The position numbers were made by a program, and so were the translations under genes. From NCBI GenBank assembly GCA_016584495.1, contig WAID01000007.1, positions 3,024,001 to 3,088,000 of the forward strand: 64,000 bases of DNA, written 5' to 3'. Positions within the stretch are counted from its first letter, which is position 1. Each line of letters opens with the position of its first letter. The notes under the pieces were generated by a model, which worked only from the letters and a program-made list of their open reading frames with translations, was not told the DNA's origin and searched no databases. This document shows, in pieces, positions 12,946 through 24,787 of the stretch. The stretch comes from Celoporthe dispersa (lineage: Eukaryota > Ascomycota > Sordariomycetes > Diaporthales > Cryphonectriaceae).

Positions 12946-12997
12946 GGAGAGGGCGCGGAAGTCGGGGTCGAAACAAGGGGCTGGGTTCCGGACCATA

Positions 12998-14434
12998 CTA
13001 GGACCGCACAGCATCTTTCGCTCGTTGGTCTCGATCGCAGGGACCATGGGGCATGTACAATACATAGGGCACGCGCGGATCTTTAGGAAAAATGCAGACA
13101 GGAACAAGCATCATGATGTCTGCGGGAAAATTGATCTTGATTTCTCTCATCGCCGCTGCTGAGATGGCCAACGACGTAGGTCTCCTGGCCTGTCTTTTCC
13201 TTTTTCCCCCCTCTGGTTCCCGCCGCGTTACTCGCCACCCGCCTCTTTTTTCTTCTTCCTCTTTCGGCGTATCTGCTCTTGGAGGACCTCCCTTCGGCGG
13301 TCCACCTGCCTTTGGCGGAGGTGCCAGCGGGCTCTTGCTCCGGGTGGTCTCCGGCCTGTCCAGCTCCCTGCTCTTCTGCTCCTGCTCGTTGAAGTAGTCG
13401 TCCATGCTGTTGGCCCCACGGTTCGCATGCCTGTCTTTCTTCTTGTGACTCCTCGGCGGCGCGTTCCCTGCCGGCGGCGGCGTCCCGCTAGCCATCTGCG
13501 CCGGAACCAGGAACTCGCCGCCACCACCACCAGCCCCCGGCGCTGGACCCTGAGCCCCCTGGTCCGCAGGCGTGATGAAGTTGGCCGAGGCGTCCATGGG
13601 CGACGGCACCAGCCCCGCCGCGTAGGGCGCCTTCTCAGACAGCTCCCCGCCGTCAAACATCATCTCCCCGGGCGCGTGGACAGGCTCGCTCAGCGGCGCG
13701 GGCAGGCGGTGCAGCGCCCCATAGCCAAGCACACACCCCAGCGCGCCCTCGCCGCCCCAGGCACGGCTCGGCTGCAGCGTCACCTCGCGCGTGACGTCGT
13801 ACTCGTTGTTGTAGACGTACAGGCGCAGCGGGCGGCCGATGTGGTCCTCGACGATCTCGGACAGGCCGCTCTCGCCGTGCAGGGCTCCCTCTGGCGAGCC
13901 CAGGATGTAGTCGCTGTACGGCAGCAGGCCGGCGAGGTCGGCGGGCGAGCCGGCAGGGACGTCGAGGACGTGCCAGATGTTGGTCACGGCCGCGAGGGAG
14001 GTCCACTGCAGGGCGAGGCCGAGGGAGGCCGTGTCGGGCGGGACGGGGACGTGGAGGGTGCGGGTGCGCTGGCCTTTGGCGCTCCATAGGCCCAGGGTCA
14101 CGGTGCTGCCGGCACAGTTGCGGATCTCTTGGGCGAAGAGGTTCGGGCTCGGGTCGTCCTGCAAGAGGGAGGAAGGGAGGGAGGAGGGGTTTTGGTTAGC
14201 TGGCTGGGTCGAGAGGGCCTGGTGCCTGCTGGTGTCTCTGTCTCTCCTGTCTGGGGAATCTTGTCATACAATCACGCGCCCGTTGATCCCCACAATGAAG
14301 TCGAACCATGGCTCGATCGCGAGCTGTAGGTTTGCGTTCCGCAGGACTTGAAAGCCGAGCAGGCCTTGCTGCTGTTTCTGGCGTGGATCCTCGCCGTCGA
14401 GGCGGGATATGAAGCGGTTGAGGGCGTTGAACAT
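12998..14434 (-). CDS. GRH1: GRASP-family Golgi protein (Grh1)
   Basis: This is a homologue of the Golgi reassembly stacking protein, a peripheral protein of the early secretory pathway involved in ER-Golgi traffic and unconventional secretion. Two exons are used: 14434-14276 (53 codons, starting MFNALNRFISRLDG) and 14158-12998. The tandem PDZ-like GRASP domain covers roughly residues 15-215: GFQVLRNANLQLAIEPWFDF, INGR, NLFAQEIRNCAGSTVTLGLW, WHVLDVPAGSPADLAGL, DYILGSPEG and LGCVLGYGALHRLP are diagnostic. The remainder is the Pro/Ser-rich regulatory tail expected of fungal members. The last 60 or so residues, after a lysine/arginine-rich stretch, are not recognisably conserved, so the true 3' end may differ. 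About 439 residues are predicted. Its promoter is shared with the divergent TGS1. Confidence 0.9.
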
Positions 14435-14763
14435 TATCTCTGAGGAGATAGTTATAGTAAGATAATACCTATAGTCGGTGGGAATTCGACAACGAGGACG
14501 AGGAGACGTGCCGTGTGGTGTGTGTTCGCAACGGGTACTGGGCTGGCGGAGTGTGGACCTGCACTTGGCCTGGAGCTTCGATTGCGACGGTGGCCCAGGC
14601 TCCCTTCCCCCTGTGGGCCAGCAGGCCCGCAGCCAGTCAGTGGGGCTGCCACACTAGATCCCCCGCTAAACCCTGCCGACCCCTGCTGAAAATACATTGG
14701 CCGAATAACGAAATCAACGCCTACTCCCAGCCGTGCAGCCTGCGTTTTGGGATCGTGAGGCAG

Positions 14764-14790
14764 AGACAGAGAGAGAGAGAGAGAGAGAGA
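14764..14790. repeat. GA microsatellite in divergent GRASP/TGS1 promoter
   Basis: A GA dinucleotide run sits in the 557-bp spacer between the start codons of the GRASP gene (leftward) and TGS1 (rightward). Confidence 0.85.
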
Positions 14791-14991
14791 TCAGACATGA
14801 GAAGCATTGACTCTTTTTCTCAATATCGTTCAGCCATTCAGAATAATATGGCTTGAGTAAGGGGCGATCGTCACTCTTGTCCAGCCTCAGCCTCATTATC
14901 ATCGTCATCTTCCTTCAGCACATCGAACTCACAAACGGCGGCAGCGGAAGACAAGTCACAGAAGCCTTTTGATATCGCTGCCTCTCCAACC

Positions 14992-16133
14992 ATGACCAAG
15001 GGATCGAGGCCAGGGCTGCAGGGCATCATGGCTCCTGCAGGACTGCTACCATTGACGGCTGAATGCAAGCACTACGAGTCCTACCACGAAATGCCCGTCG
15101 AGATCAAAAAGTGCGTGCGCCCTTTTACAATTGAAACAAGACGCATGGGATGCCAGAGACACAGAGAGAGGGCTGACCCAGACTGAGCACTAGATATTGG
15201 CGCCAGCGCAAGGAACTGTTTTGTCTCTATGATGAAGACATCTTTATGACAGACAAGGCCTGGTTTGGAGTCACCGCTGAGCCCATAGCCAAGTAAGTTA
15301 AATTCATCCACTCACACACGTACTCACACACTCACCCTCTTGCCTATGCCTTGTCCCATCTCCCATCTTTTCTCTCTCTCTCTCTCTCACATACACACCC
15401 CTCTCAACCTCCCAAAGCCCATTCTCCCCTCCTTATAATCTTCACACTGACGATTCACCCCGTTCCCCCTCCCCTTCAAAGCCAAGTCGCCTACGAGCTC
15501 GCCGGACAGAGCCTCACAAGGGACCACCCCCGCATAATGATCGACCTCTTCGCCGGTGCAGGAGGCAACACCATCGCCTTCGCCCGCTCACGGCAATGGG
15601 ACCTGGTAATCGGCATAGAAATCGACGCCCCCACCCTGGCCTGTGCCCAGAACAACGCCGCCGTCTACGGCGTCGCGGACCACATCGTCTGGATCCACGG
15701 CGACTGCGCCGACTTCCTGCGCCGCCTGAAGCACTGTCCCGAGACTCTCGACCCTGCCCTGCAGGACTCTCTTCTCCTGGAGGTGGAAGCGGGCGGACAC
15801 GAAAGCCAGGATCCGGCTCGGGCGCGCCTGGCCTCGCTGGCGCGACACGTCCAGCTGTTTGCGAGCCCACCCTGGGGCGGGCCCATGTATAAGGGCGCCG
15901 AGGTGCTGGACCTGGACGCCATGGAGCCGTTTGGGGCGAGGGATCTGCATACCATGTGCGCGCCGATGCCGCATGCCATGTTCTTGCCGCGGAATGGGGA
16001 TCTGAACCAGCTTGCGCGGCTGGTGCCGGAGGGGGCGGAGGAGAAGCTGGATGTGGTGCAGTACTGCATCAACGGGGTCAGTAAGGGGATGGTGGCTTAC
16101 TATCCGGCGGAAGAGGACGGCGCGAATCCCTGA
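14992..16133 (+). CDS. TGS1: Trimethylguanosine synthase
   Basis: This is an S-adenosylmethionine-dependent methyltransferase that converts the m7G cap of snRNAs and snoRNAs to 2,2,7-trimethylguanosine. Exons are 14992-15110, 15194-15292 and 15482-16133 (289 residues, phases consistent). Seen in order: the substrate-recognition segment LPLTAECKHYESY, then KYWRQRKELFCLYDEDIFMT, SAM motif I IDLFAGAGGNTIAFA (about residues 92-106), the acidic motif VIGIEID, IHGDCADFL, and the catalytic motif SPPWGGPMY near residue 200. The length matches compact fungal Tgs1 proteins, which lack the long animal N-terminus. The start is the first ATG giving the conserved N-terminal block; an upstream exon is not excluded. 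Confidence 0.93.
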
Positions 16134-16241
16134 GGGGCTGACCACCATTCGGGCGCGCGAGAAGGGTACGGGTGTCTACAGCTTTATTGTCGGAGCTCCA
16201 GCTCTAGCCCTGGCCGTGGAGGCTACTGCTACTCGTGGTAT

Positions 16242-19200
16242 TTACAGCTGTTTGACGATACTCGCCTCGTCGAACAAGTCCTTCAGCAGCCTCTGGATGC
16301 AGACTTCCCGGTCCAGGTGACCCATCGCATACGTCGACTCGAACGCAAAGATGCTGAGCTGGCCAAAGAATGGCCTCAGGACCTTGGCAACCAGCTCGTC
16401 CCTCCTCTCGATACCAACATCATCTCTAATCCCACCCTCTCCCAGGAGAGGTCTCCTTCCCGAGCCCTGCGCTGTTAGGGAAGGCCGTGACCTCGACCTG
16501 TGGGCTTGGTCCTGCCACGCCCGACCCGAGCTCTTCGGAAAGCTCGTCCACCAGGGCGACTGGTTGGTAGTCGGCTGGTTGGTAGACGGCATCAATCGTG
16601 TCTGTTACGAACAACCATTCGTGGAGCTGGAAGTCGTCTGGGGCGACACAGACGAGGAGGTCTAGCAGTTTGCATGCTTGCAGCACCGAGAGGTTATTGT
16701 ACGTCTCCGAGGAGGAGCCATGGTCAGGCGTCGCCACTGACGAGATGGCAGCATGCAGCTCGGTATTGAGCACCGGCCAGATGGGGGCCAGATGTATGGC
16801 GCTCGTCTTGAGCACCAGAGCGCGCACAACCATAAACAGCTCCGCTCGTGTTGTGGACGATGGTGACGAGGTTGCGGTCGCTGCCAGTAATTCAATAAGC
16901 TTGTCTGAAATGCTCGGCAGCTCCGTGACAAATGTGTCCTCCGCCGTTGCCAGAATGAGAGTCGCCACACGCCGAAGTGTAAGCTGTGTCTTCCGGTCGG
17001 CCTCCAGCCTGGCAGATGTTGCTCCGACGCCAAAGACTATGCCGGCTGTCGTTGGAGCAGGAATCCTGCTGAGCAGCTCAGGCATCCGGTCTTTGTCTGT
17101 GATGGTCCACTGCCGAAGCAGCGGCAGCCAGTCGTTCTGGACTAGAGACACGCTGGATCCGAAGAAGCGAGTATCGTTGAATGCGTCCGTGACGTCTTTC
17201 TTCCACGTCTTTTGGTTTCCTGGTAGCCTCGAGAGCTCCTGCAATAAGACAAGCGTGCTCTGGGAGAATGTGTCCGGGAAAGCCTTTGCGCGGAGAGCGG
17301 GACCGATCACGCTGGCTGAGATCGAAGTCGCGGCTTGCAACACCCGATCGTTCTCAACCAGGATCTTTGGAAGGTTGGGCACGATGGATGAGAGTATACC
17401 GACGGTGTCGTCAGCACGTTCTTGAGGGTTCCTGTCTTGCAACTGCTGCCCCGCAGACTCCGGCCGCTTGGGTTTCTCGGACGCACCATTAACACCGTCC
17501 GAGGAAGAAACTGGCCGCGTTGTGAAGAGGGCAGTGAGCAGCCGAAGGAAGAGGTCCTGGAGCGGGATGGTCAGTAAGATGCCTTAGCCATGATGCAATG
17601 TATTGGGAGCACTTACACCGAGCTCTCGGCGCATCTTGCGCTGCTCCCCAAAGTTGGTGTTGTCAACCTTCTCTCCCAGGATTGCCGCAAATTCTAGAAG
17701 GCTAGGCAGAGTCTGCCTGTGAGGGAAGGGATTCGTCAACAAGTCCTTCAGGAAGGTAATGCAATCTTGCCATATCTCGTCCATAGCATCATCTTCGAGA
17801 GACTTGGCATAGTCTACGAGGAAGATTACTATATCCGTGTCTTGGAGGTCGACGGTCAGGTTTGATTTCCTGGTAGGGTCAAGGGCGTTGGGGTTTGTAC
17901 GGCTGTAGATGGAGTTGAATATGGCGGGGACGGTGTGTTTCGGCCGTGACCCATCCAGGGCTGGCAGCAGATTGAAGACCTCGATGTGCGAAGAGGACCC
18001 GGGGTCATCCAAAGACTTCCTCCATATGTCAATGACAGTCTCTAGACACTCTAGAGTCTCCGCGGCGAACAAGTGCTCAAGAAGTCTCCGTGCACGGTTC
18101 CTCATGCGAAGAGACGTGTAGCTGAAGGAAGCCATAGAACTACTGTTCTGGGCTGCCGCGTCGCCACCTTGGCCCCATGACCAAATCTTGAAGCAAATCC
18201 GGACCGCGTCCTGAAACGCCAGCAGGACAGTCAGTCGATCATTCGCTGTAGCGCTTCTCGAATGAAAGGACTCCGTCGAGAAAACCCCCGACACCATGTT
18301 GCCAAAAAAGCCTTGCGGCTGGTCCTGACCCTTGACTACCGGCGTGCGTGCCTCTTCGAGTAGGAGCCTGTCATGGCCTTTCGCCAGAACATGCTCTAGG
18401 CCGTTCAAGAACGAGATTAATGTCGTCTCTGGTGCATTGAGCTTGTCCGACCAATCGTTCTCGGAGCCTCTGAACATCTGCTCCAGACTTGTAAAAGTGT
18501 CACTGATCTGGTCGCACAAAGTGCCCACAAGAGGGATGAGCACCTGAAATATGGAGTCCGCGTAATATGGCAGACACTCGGTCAAGAAGCTGATCCAGCT
18601 GTCTAGAACTGGCCGGCTACTTAGCGAGGAGAGCCCGGCCTGCAGACACTTCAGCAGCGTCGGCGGCGGAGGGGGAAGACGCGGAGACTTGTCAGCTGAG
18701 ACAGAGCCCCGTTGACTGGGTCCTTCAGCACCCTGTCTCCGCTTGTCGGAAGTGGGTGAGGGAGGAAGCTCGACAGGCAAAACTTCTCGGAGCTTCAGTG
18801 AGGCGAAGACCACGTCCAGCAGCAGGACCTGCACATAGGGATCAGGAGATTCTAGCGACTGGGCTAGCCTGTTGATCAAAATGTCTTCAAGCTGCAGCTT
18901 TGCAAGAGGAGCGGCGTAGGGATTCAGGAGAATCTGGTGCAAGACCAGTAGGGCGCTCCGAACGAGCTGTGTGACCTGTATCTTGATGTCGCGATTCTCA
19001 TGGACCTTGTACTGTGAGATACACCTGAGGCAGACTTGCAGCAGGAAAAACTGGATCGGCACATCCTCTTCCGTGTTCGCTGATTTCATTAGCAATGTAT
19101 TATACCAAACATGAAGACAGAAGAACTCACTCAGTTGCGGCAGACCAGGGAAGTCCTCAGCGGATACTGTCTTGGTCGCGAGTATGCCCCAGATCGCGTC

Positions 19201-22200
19201 TGGCGCCCATCTAAAAACATTGGATATAGTTCTTAGGTAGTATATGCAAAGGTCGAGGTCATCATCTTCAGTAAATATGTCTGGCTCCTGCGAGGCGCTC
19301 ACTCTTTCCGAAGGCATTACTAGGAAAGGCAGCTGCACAAACTGCGACGTGAGAATGTAGAACATCCTTCCCACCCTTCATGTCAGTAGTCTTTAGTGAG
19401 AATTGAAGAGACTCGCTGTACTCACTTGTCTATACCAACAAGATTATTCAGCCAAGTCTTGACGGCCATGAATAACTGTGTCTTCTCGTCGGCGAGAGCG
19501 TCAAGCATGAGAAAGAGTGGCCGTGTCAACATGACTTCATAGTTGTCGATTCCGGAAAGTCTATGGAACGAAAAGGCTTCACCGACCGGCGTCTTCGGTG
19601 TCCTCCTATCTTGGCCGGATGGGTTATCCTGCAGGCTGTGAGACCAGAGTATGCTGAAGCTCCTGCCAGACTCCGCTGGTCGGACTGAAAATGTGCCATC
19701 GACATCGTGTTGCCTCATCAGGGAACAGAGCGCCGCCTCAATATCCCGGCTCTGTAGTGTCAAGACGGTTTGCAGCAGCCAAAGGCTCCGAACGGTCTCG
19801 ACATGGTATCGCGGCTCTGAAGCGGCAAGAAAAGACCAGGCATGGCGCACGAGAGGGCTGGCGAGGTCCGATAGGTCGCTATATGTGATGCGGCCCGAAG
19901 GATAGAGGCGTGTGGAAAGTGAAAGGATAGATGAGTAGGTGGTGAACTGCAGAGACTCCTCTGAAGCCCGCGTGTTCAGGGCTGCAAGAAGACGAGCATG
20001 ATCAAACGGGATATCTTGCGGCGTTTTGCTAACCAGCAGCATCAGGATGCGGCACTTAACACTCAGGTCAGCAAGCGATTCCTTCTGGACGAGGCTGTCG
20101 CAGCCCAGATCGCAAGCTCGTTGTAGAAGTAGTTCTCCGACCAGGCGACCAGTGAGTGGTGTCTTGGCAACATCCAGATTGCCTTGGTCTTGGACGTAAA
20201 AATCCCTGATCTTGAGTAACAAGTCTAGACTCGGAACGCGGTCTGAGTTTTGGGCTTGTGTGAGTGGTGATGCCTCTCTTGTTTGAGACGGAAAAGCCCG
20301 TTCAGGTACGATGTCGAGCAGATCAGCCGCGATTCCAAGTGCAGCGGCAACCAGACCATCATTCGCCATCACCTGCTTGGCCGCTCCATCTCTCCGCCTT
20401 GCGTCCTCGATCATGCAGAGAATCGCCAGGGCCGTCAATGGCGCATGGATCGTGATCATTTCTTCTTCCTTGATGTTGAAGTGTCTGAAAATGAACTGGA
20501 CCAAGTCCAGTTTGTCTGATCGCTCACGGGAGGTCATGTCTCCAGGCCCAATCGCCTGTGCCATCTGACCGAGTATCTCGCCATAGATCAATCCGCTCTC
20601 CACGCCGTCAAAGAAGGTACTCGCGCTGCGCAGGACTTCAGCAAATTCCGTCTTGCTGGAGGCCCGATCCTTGAAGCTCCTGACGCTATTCACGATTGGC
20701 AGGAACACTTCGGGAACTACAAGGCCGCCGATTTCCCACCTATCCATGAGAGAAAGGCACACGCGGTACGGGCGTGCCTTTTCGCCGGCACTCGTCTCCG
20801 GTGCATCTTTGATCAAGGAGAGCAGGGCTCTGGTCAGGTGCTCGAGCCCATAATCTTCGAAATAGCGCGTCCTGGTAGCGAGGGTGCCGTTCTGATGCGG
20901 CGAAGGACAGAGGGGCGACATGACGCCACTCTCTGCATCACCACCAGATGGCTCCGGCCCAAGAAGCCATGTCCACAGCCTCCTGTTCAAGCTCATCTCC
21001 CGCCGGAGGACCACACCGGCTGCAGCTTTGAGGAGTAACTCGAAGTCCTCATGTTTGACACGTTTTTGAAGAACCTTGGAATGGAGAGGGAGGTGAGTCA
21101 CTAGTAGATCCAGAAATCCTCGTTGGATGAGCAGCTGCTCGTCCGCTAGACCCGCAGCAAAACATCTCAGTAGCAGCCCCGGCTCTGGCGTTGTCACGAG
21201 TTGAGCCAATTTCGAGGACAGGTCAGCTTCTGCATCATTGGTCGACGCTGCTTCGTGCGACTCGGGCGCGATTGAGTGGCCTAGCTTGGGGAGGCTTCGG
21301 ACAAGGTAGGACAGAGCTCCGGTACGGCGGCTTTGACCGGTGATAGAGGCGAGGAAGACACACTGCCAAAAGTAGTCATCTCCCATAGAATGCACAGGCG
21401 TGATTTCCTCGGAGCCTGGCGGCCTGATGGCCTTCTTGAAGCTCTCTAGGAGCTTCAGGGTCCGGTCGAAATCCTCGGCGGTCTCCTCCTCTAGTCCCGG
21501 CAGCAGAGCCATCACAACAGACTTCATGGCAGGCCGAAGAGAGCGTGGGTTCAGCTCGAGGAAGTGCCGCTCGAGAAGGTCGAGGAAAGGGGTTCGGACG
21601 GACAGGGAAGCAAAGGACAAGGTCGGCGCGAGGCCTGGAAGGTAGAGCGGCAGGTCGCGCGAGAGGCCATCCTTCCCGATGATGGTGAAGACGTAATTGT
21701 ATACTTCGAGGGTCTTCTGATGGACGCCAGACGGTAGGGCTGGGTTGAGACATTGTGACAGTCGTTTGGCAACGAGGGTTTTCGCAGGGACGGTCTGGAT
21801 GTTTTGGTTGCGAGCTTGGAGGGCCTAAGGGCGAGCAGCCGTTAGCGACTGAGGTGCAAACCATCAGTGGTGATAGTAAAAGAGGGTGCCCGAACTTTAA
21901 GAAGCCTGTTCAGGAAGGAAATATAATCTGCCCATTCCTGCAGCGCGGTCTCGAAAAGTGTCAGTGCCCGGTCGACGCCTGCTGCATATTTCCGGTAGGC
22001 TTTGTCTCGCGTCGGCGCATCATCCACTGGACAAACAATTTTGATGTCAGCTTCTCCCGCCGCGCCCTATGCTGATCAACAACAAGACATCAAGATTCGG
22101 CCCTCACCGGCGCTTAGTTGGTTCCTCCACTGCCTGGCAGGATTCGGGGTTTCGCGGCCGGAACTCTCTGGTGAGGTTGGCCTCTGCGGCCCTGGTTCAA

Positions 22201-22207
22201 GGGACAT
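16242..22207 (-). CDS. DOP1: Dopey family protein (DOP1/DopA)
   Basis: This very large Dopey protein acts in Golgi/endosome membrane traffic with Mon2 in yeast and in morphogenesis as DopA in Aspergillus nidulans. Exons are 22207-22108, 22026-21896, 21824-19426, 19375-17617 and 17556-16242, about 1,900 residues, the usual family size. The N-terminal Dopey domain is unmistakable: KYAAGVDRALTLFETALQEW, RLSQCLNPALPSGVHQKTLE, GLSRDLPLYLPGLAP and SLSVRTPFLDLLERHFLEL. The middle is helical-repeat-like, and the C-terminus has LRPFFGQLSIFAFESTYAMG. Introns are short (50-81 nt). Near the C-terminus the frame changes: CCC at 16465-16467 (plus strand) seems one base too long, since removing one joins PNSAG to SGRRPLLGEGG. 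The gene is divergent from the thioesterase at 22894. Confidence 0.93.
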
Positions 22208-22662
22208 ATTCCTCGTCGCTGTAGGTGGACGACTTGCCAGCCGAGAACATGAGGTTCTCTGAATTTGATGGCGGCGCCAGTTTCATGTTCTGCATGGGGG
22301 GTACTCTGTAAGAGAAGGCGCTGCTCCCTCTACTGAAGCCGCAGCGTAAAGTGCGCAAGGCAGGCTTTCCAGGCTTGGACTTGCTGCTAGCTGTCCGTCG
22401 CGGAAGGAGCGACCTGGAGGTTGCGTGTCGCGACGTACGTCAAACAGGTACCCCTGGCCCCCTAACTTTTATCGATAAGCATCAACAAGGTGTATGCAAG
22501 AAACGGAATCATGTGGCCTAGGCAAGTCGGTCCACTAGAACACAGCTATTGTTTTAGTACGTAGAGTACTCAAAGACATGCTGCGGTTTAATTGTTTCCT
22601 ATCTTTCCTGCTCACCAAGACCAGGCCTAATACATTCTGTATTAAGTATTAGCCACCAATAC

Positions 22663-22684
22663 ACACACACACACACACACACAA
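22663..22684. repeat. CA microsatellite
   Basis: A CA dinucleotide run lies in the spacer between the divergent DOP1 and thioesterase genes. Confidence 0.85.
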
Positions 22685-22893
22685 ATTTCTTCATATCCCA
22701 TGCTTTTCAAGAGGGTGACATTGGTGATTATGTAAGGGAATACCTTCCGCTCAGACACCCCCGCCCAGGTACCTCCGATATGGCCCCTTTCAGCTTCACC
22801 TTTCGCATGAACTGACTGCAACTACTGCTTGGCTCACTCACCACCTGCAATCACTCGTTTTCCATTGCTCCCGCCCTCAAAATTCATTGTGCT

Positions 22894-24320
22894 ATGGCCT
22901 CCGAAAAGGGAGGAGGCGCTGTTGTCTCCCTGAATGACGCCATAAGGGTCAAGAAACTCGACTCACATACATATCTGGTCAACCTTGACAAGGCGCACTG
23001 CATCGGCGCTGGTAAGGAAGAAACCGCCGTCTGACATGTGAAGAAACTCTACAGAGAAACTGATGCAACCAACTACCTTTCATCTTTTCCAGTCCCTAAT
23101 GGTGGCTATACAGCCTCGTGCATGCTCTCGGCTGCTCGCGCCCACCTGTCATCGCGTGACCAACCTGATGCACTGGCCGGTCACTTCGAGTTCCCAAGTC
23201 GGACCACCTCTGGCCCAGCTATCATCACGGTTGAGGATGTGAAGCTGGGCGGTCAGCTGTCGACCCTCCACTTAACACTCTGGCAGGGCGGACTGGTCCA
23301 AAGGGCCCCGTGGACCACCCCCCATGTTTCTCGCCGCTGCGTACTCGCCTATACAACCCAGATGAACCAGCGTACCTACACCGGCATGTCGATACCAACC
23401 GGCTATGAAACATCTCCAGCCGCCGCTCTGCCTTCTCCGGCACCTGACTTTGCCAGGTTCAAGACGAAGCACGGTGATGATGGCTGGGAAGAACAGATGA
23501 CGCCGGCGTCGCAGCTCCCGCCGTCGCTTCGGAACTGGCGCTTTTATCACCCGCGCGGTGGCCGTCCGTTGACACCTGGGGTTATGGACCTGTGGATGTG
23601 CTTGGCAAGCGGTGAACGTATTACACAGCTCGCACTCCCGTATGTGGGTAAGTGTTATGCTCGTGCAGAAAGCAATACAGCCGACGAGGCATTCATATTC
23701 TGGGAAAGAAAAGAAGGAAGAAAAAAAAAAAAAAAAAAGAGAGAGAGAAAGAGCTAGACACTCTTGATATAGTTAGTGATCACTAACTGGAATGTACTGC
23801 AGTGGACTCTTTCCCGTTCAATCTGCACACCTTTATCATGGACCAAGAACTCCGCGACCTTTTGGCCGCCTCACGGGAACCTAAAGCCGACAATCAAAAG
23901 CCAAGGAGAGAGGGGGAGGGAAGCGGAGACGACCCTCGTGGTGGCATGTATGTTTATTACTTCTGCTTTTCTTCTTCTTGTTCTCTCCAATCTTTTTTTA
24001 ATTGTCATAAACCTCTGAAGGCATGGTGGACAGACCATGTTCCATCCAATCTACTGTTGACCATGTCCTTGTCCATATTCTAACCGAAATCTCTTAGGTG
24101 GTTTCCTACCGTGGTGATGAACCTGGAAGTGAAGACGGCACTGCCTGAGGAGGGAGTAGAGTGGCTGAATATGCGAGTCACGACCAAGCAGATGAAGGAC
24201 GGGAGGTTTGACCTCGATGTTCTTATCAGGGATGTGGATGGTCAATTAGTGGCTCTGGGTAATCAAGTGGCCTTGATCTCGACCATGGAGAGGAACAGGA
24301 ACAAGAAGGCATCCTTGTGA
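22894..24320 (+). CDS. TesB-like acyl-CoA thioesterase family protein
   Basis: This is a thioesterase-superfamily protein of the fungal TesB-like (4HBT_3, double hot-dog) type, expected to hydrolyse an acyl-CoA of unknown chain. Exons are 22894-23011, 23093-23647, 23803-23947 and 24098-24320, giving 346 residues in consistent phase. The first half has the hot-dog opening HTYLVNLDKAHCIGAVPNGG and the central strands HFEFPSRTTSGPAIITVEDV and LHLTLWQ; the second half has FPFNLHTFIMD, WFPTVVMNLEVKT and VLIRDVDGQLVALGNQVALI. There is no signal peptide, so it is probably cytosolic or peroxisomal, although the C-terminal KKASL is not a clear PTS1. The intron at 23648-23802 has a poly-A tract. Family assignment rests on this pattern, not on a catalytic triad. 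Confidence 0.8.
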
Positions 24321-24700
24321 ATGCAAGGTCATGGTCTTGTACTTGTACTTGTGCATAATCAATGTCTCTTATGGGCTTGTTATATTAGAGAGGAGAAGGA
24401 AGATAGAGGACAGGACAGAAGGGAGTGGAGAAACATTGAAGGACAAGGTGTGAAATCCCGTTTGGCCAAAGTTCTCTTCTGCCAGCACTGATTACTTAGT
24501 TTAGTAGGCCGCTCAATGAGCTGGATAGACGCACGGATATAGTTCATTAGGAAGTCCACTGGCATCTACCTGCTAAAATATCTAAGTAATCACTCCGTCT
24601 ATGCCTTGGTAAGTTGGCCTTAGCACGCGCTCTCTTCTACGGGCAAGCGGTACTAAAAACTAATTCTAGTAACGGTAATTAGGTTTGCGTTGGAAACACA

Positions 24701-24724
24701 TATATATATATATACATATATATG
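24701..24724. repeat. TA microsatellite
   Basis: A short TA-rich run lies 3' of the secreted glycosidase-like gene, in the convergent spacer with the thioesterase gene. Confidence 0.8.
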
Positions 24725-24787
24725 ACAAGATTTGGAAGCCACACACGTTTGCTTTTAGAGTGCAATTACACCTTGTATCTGGCATAC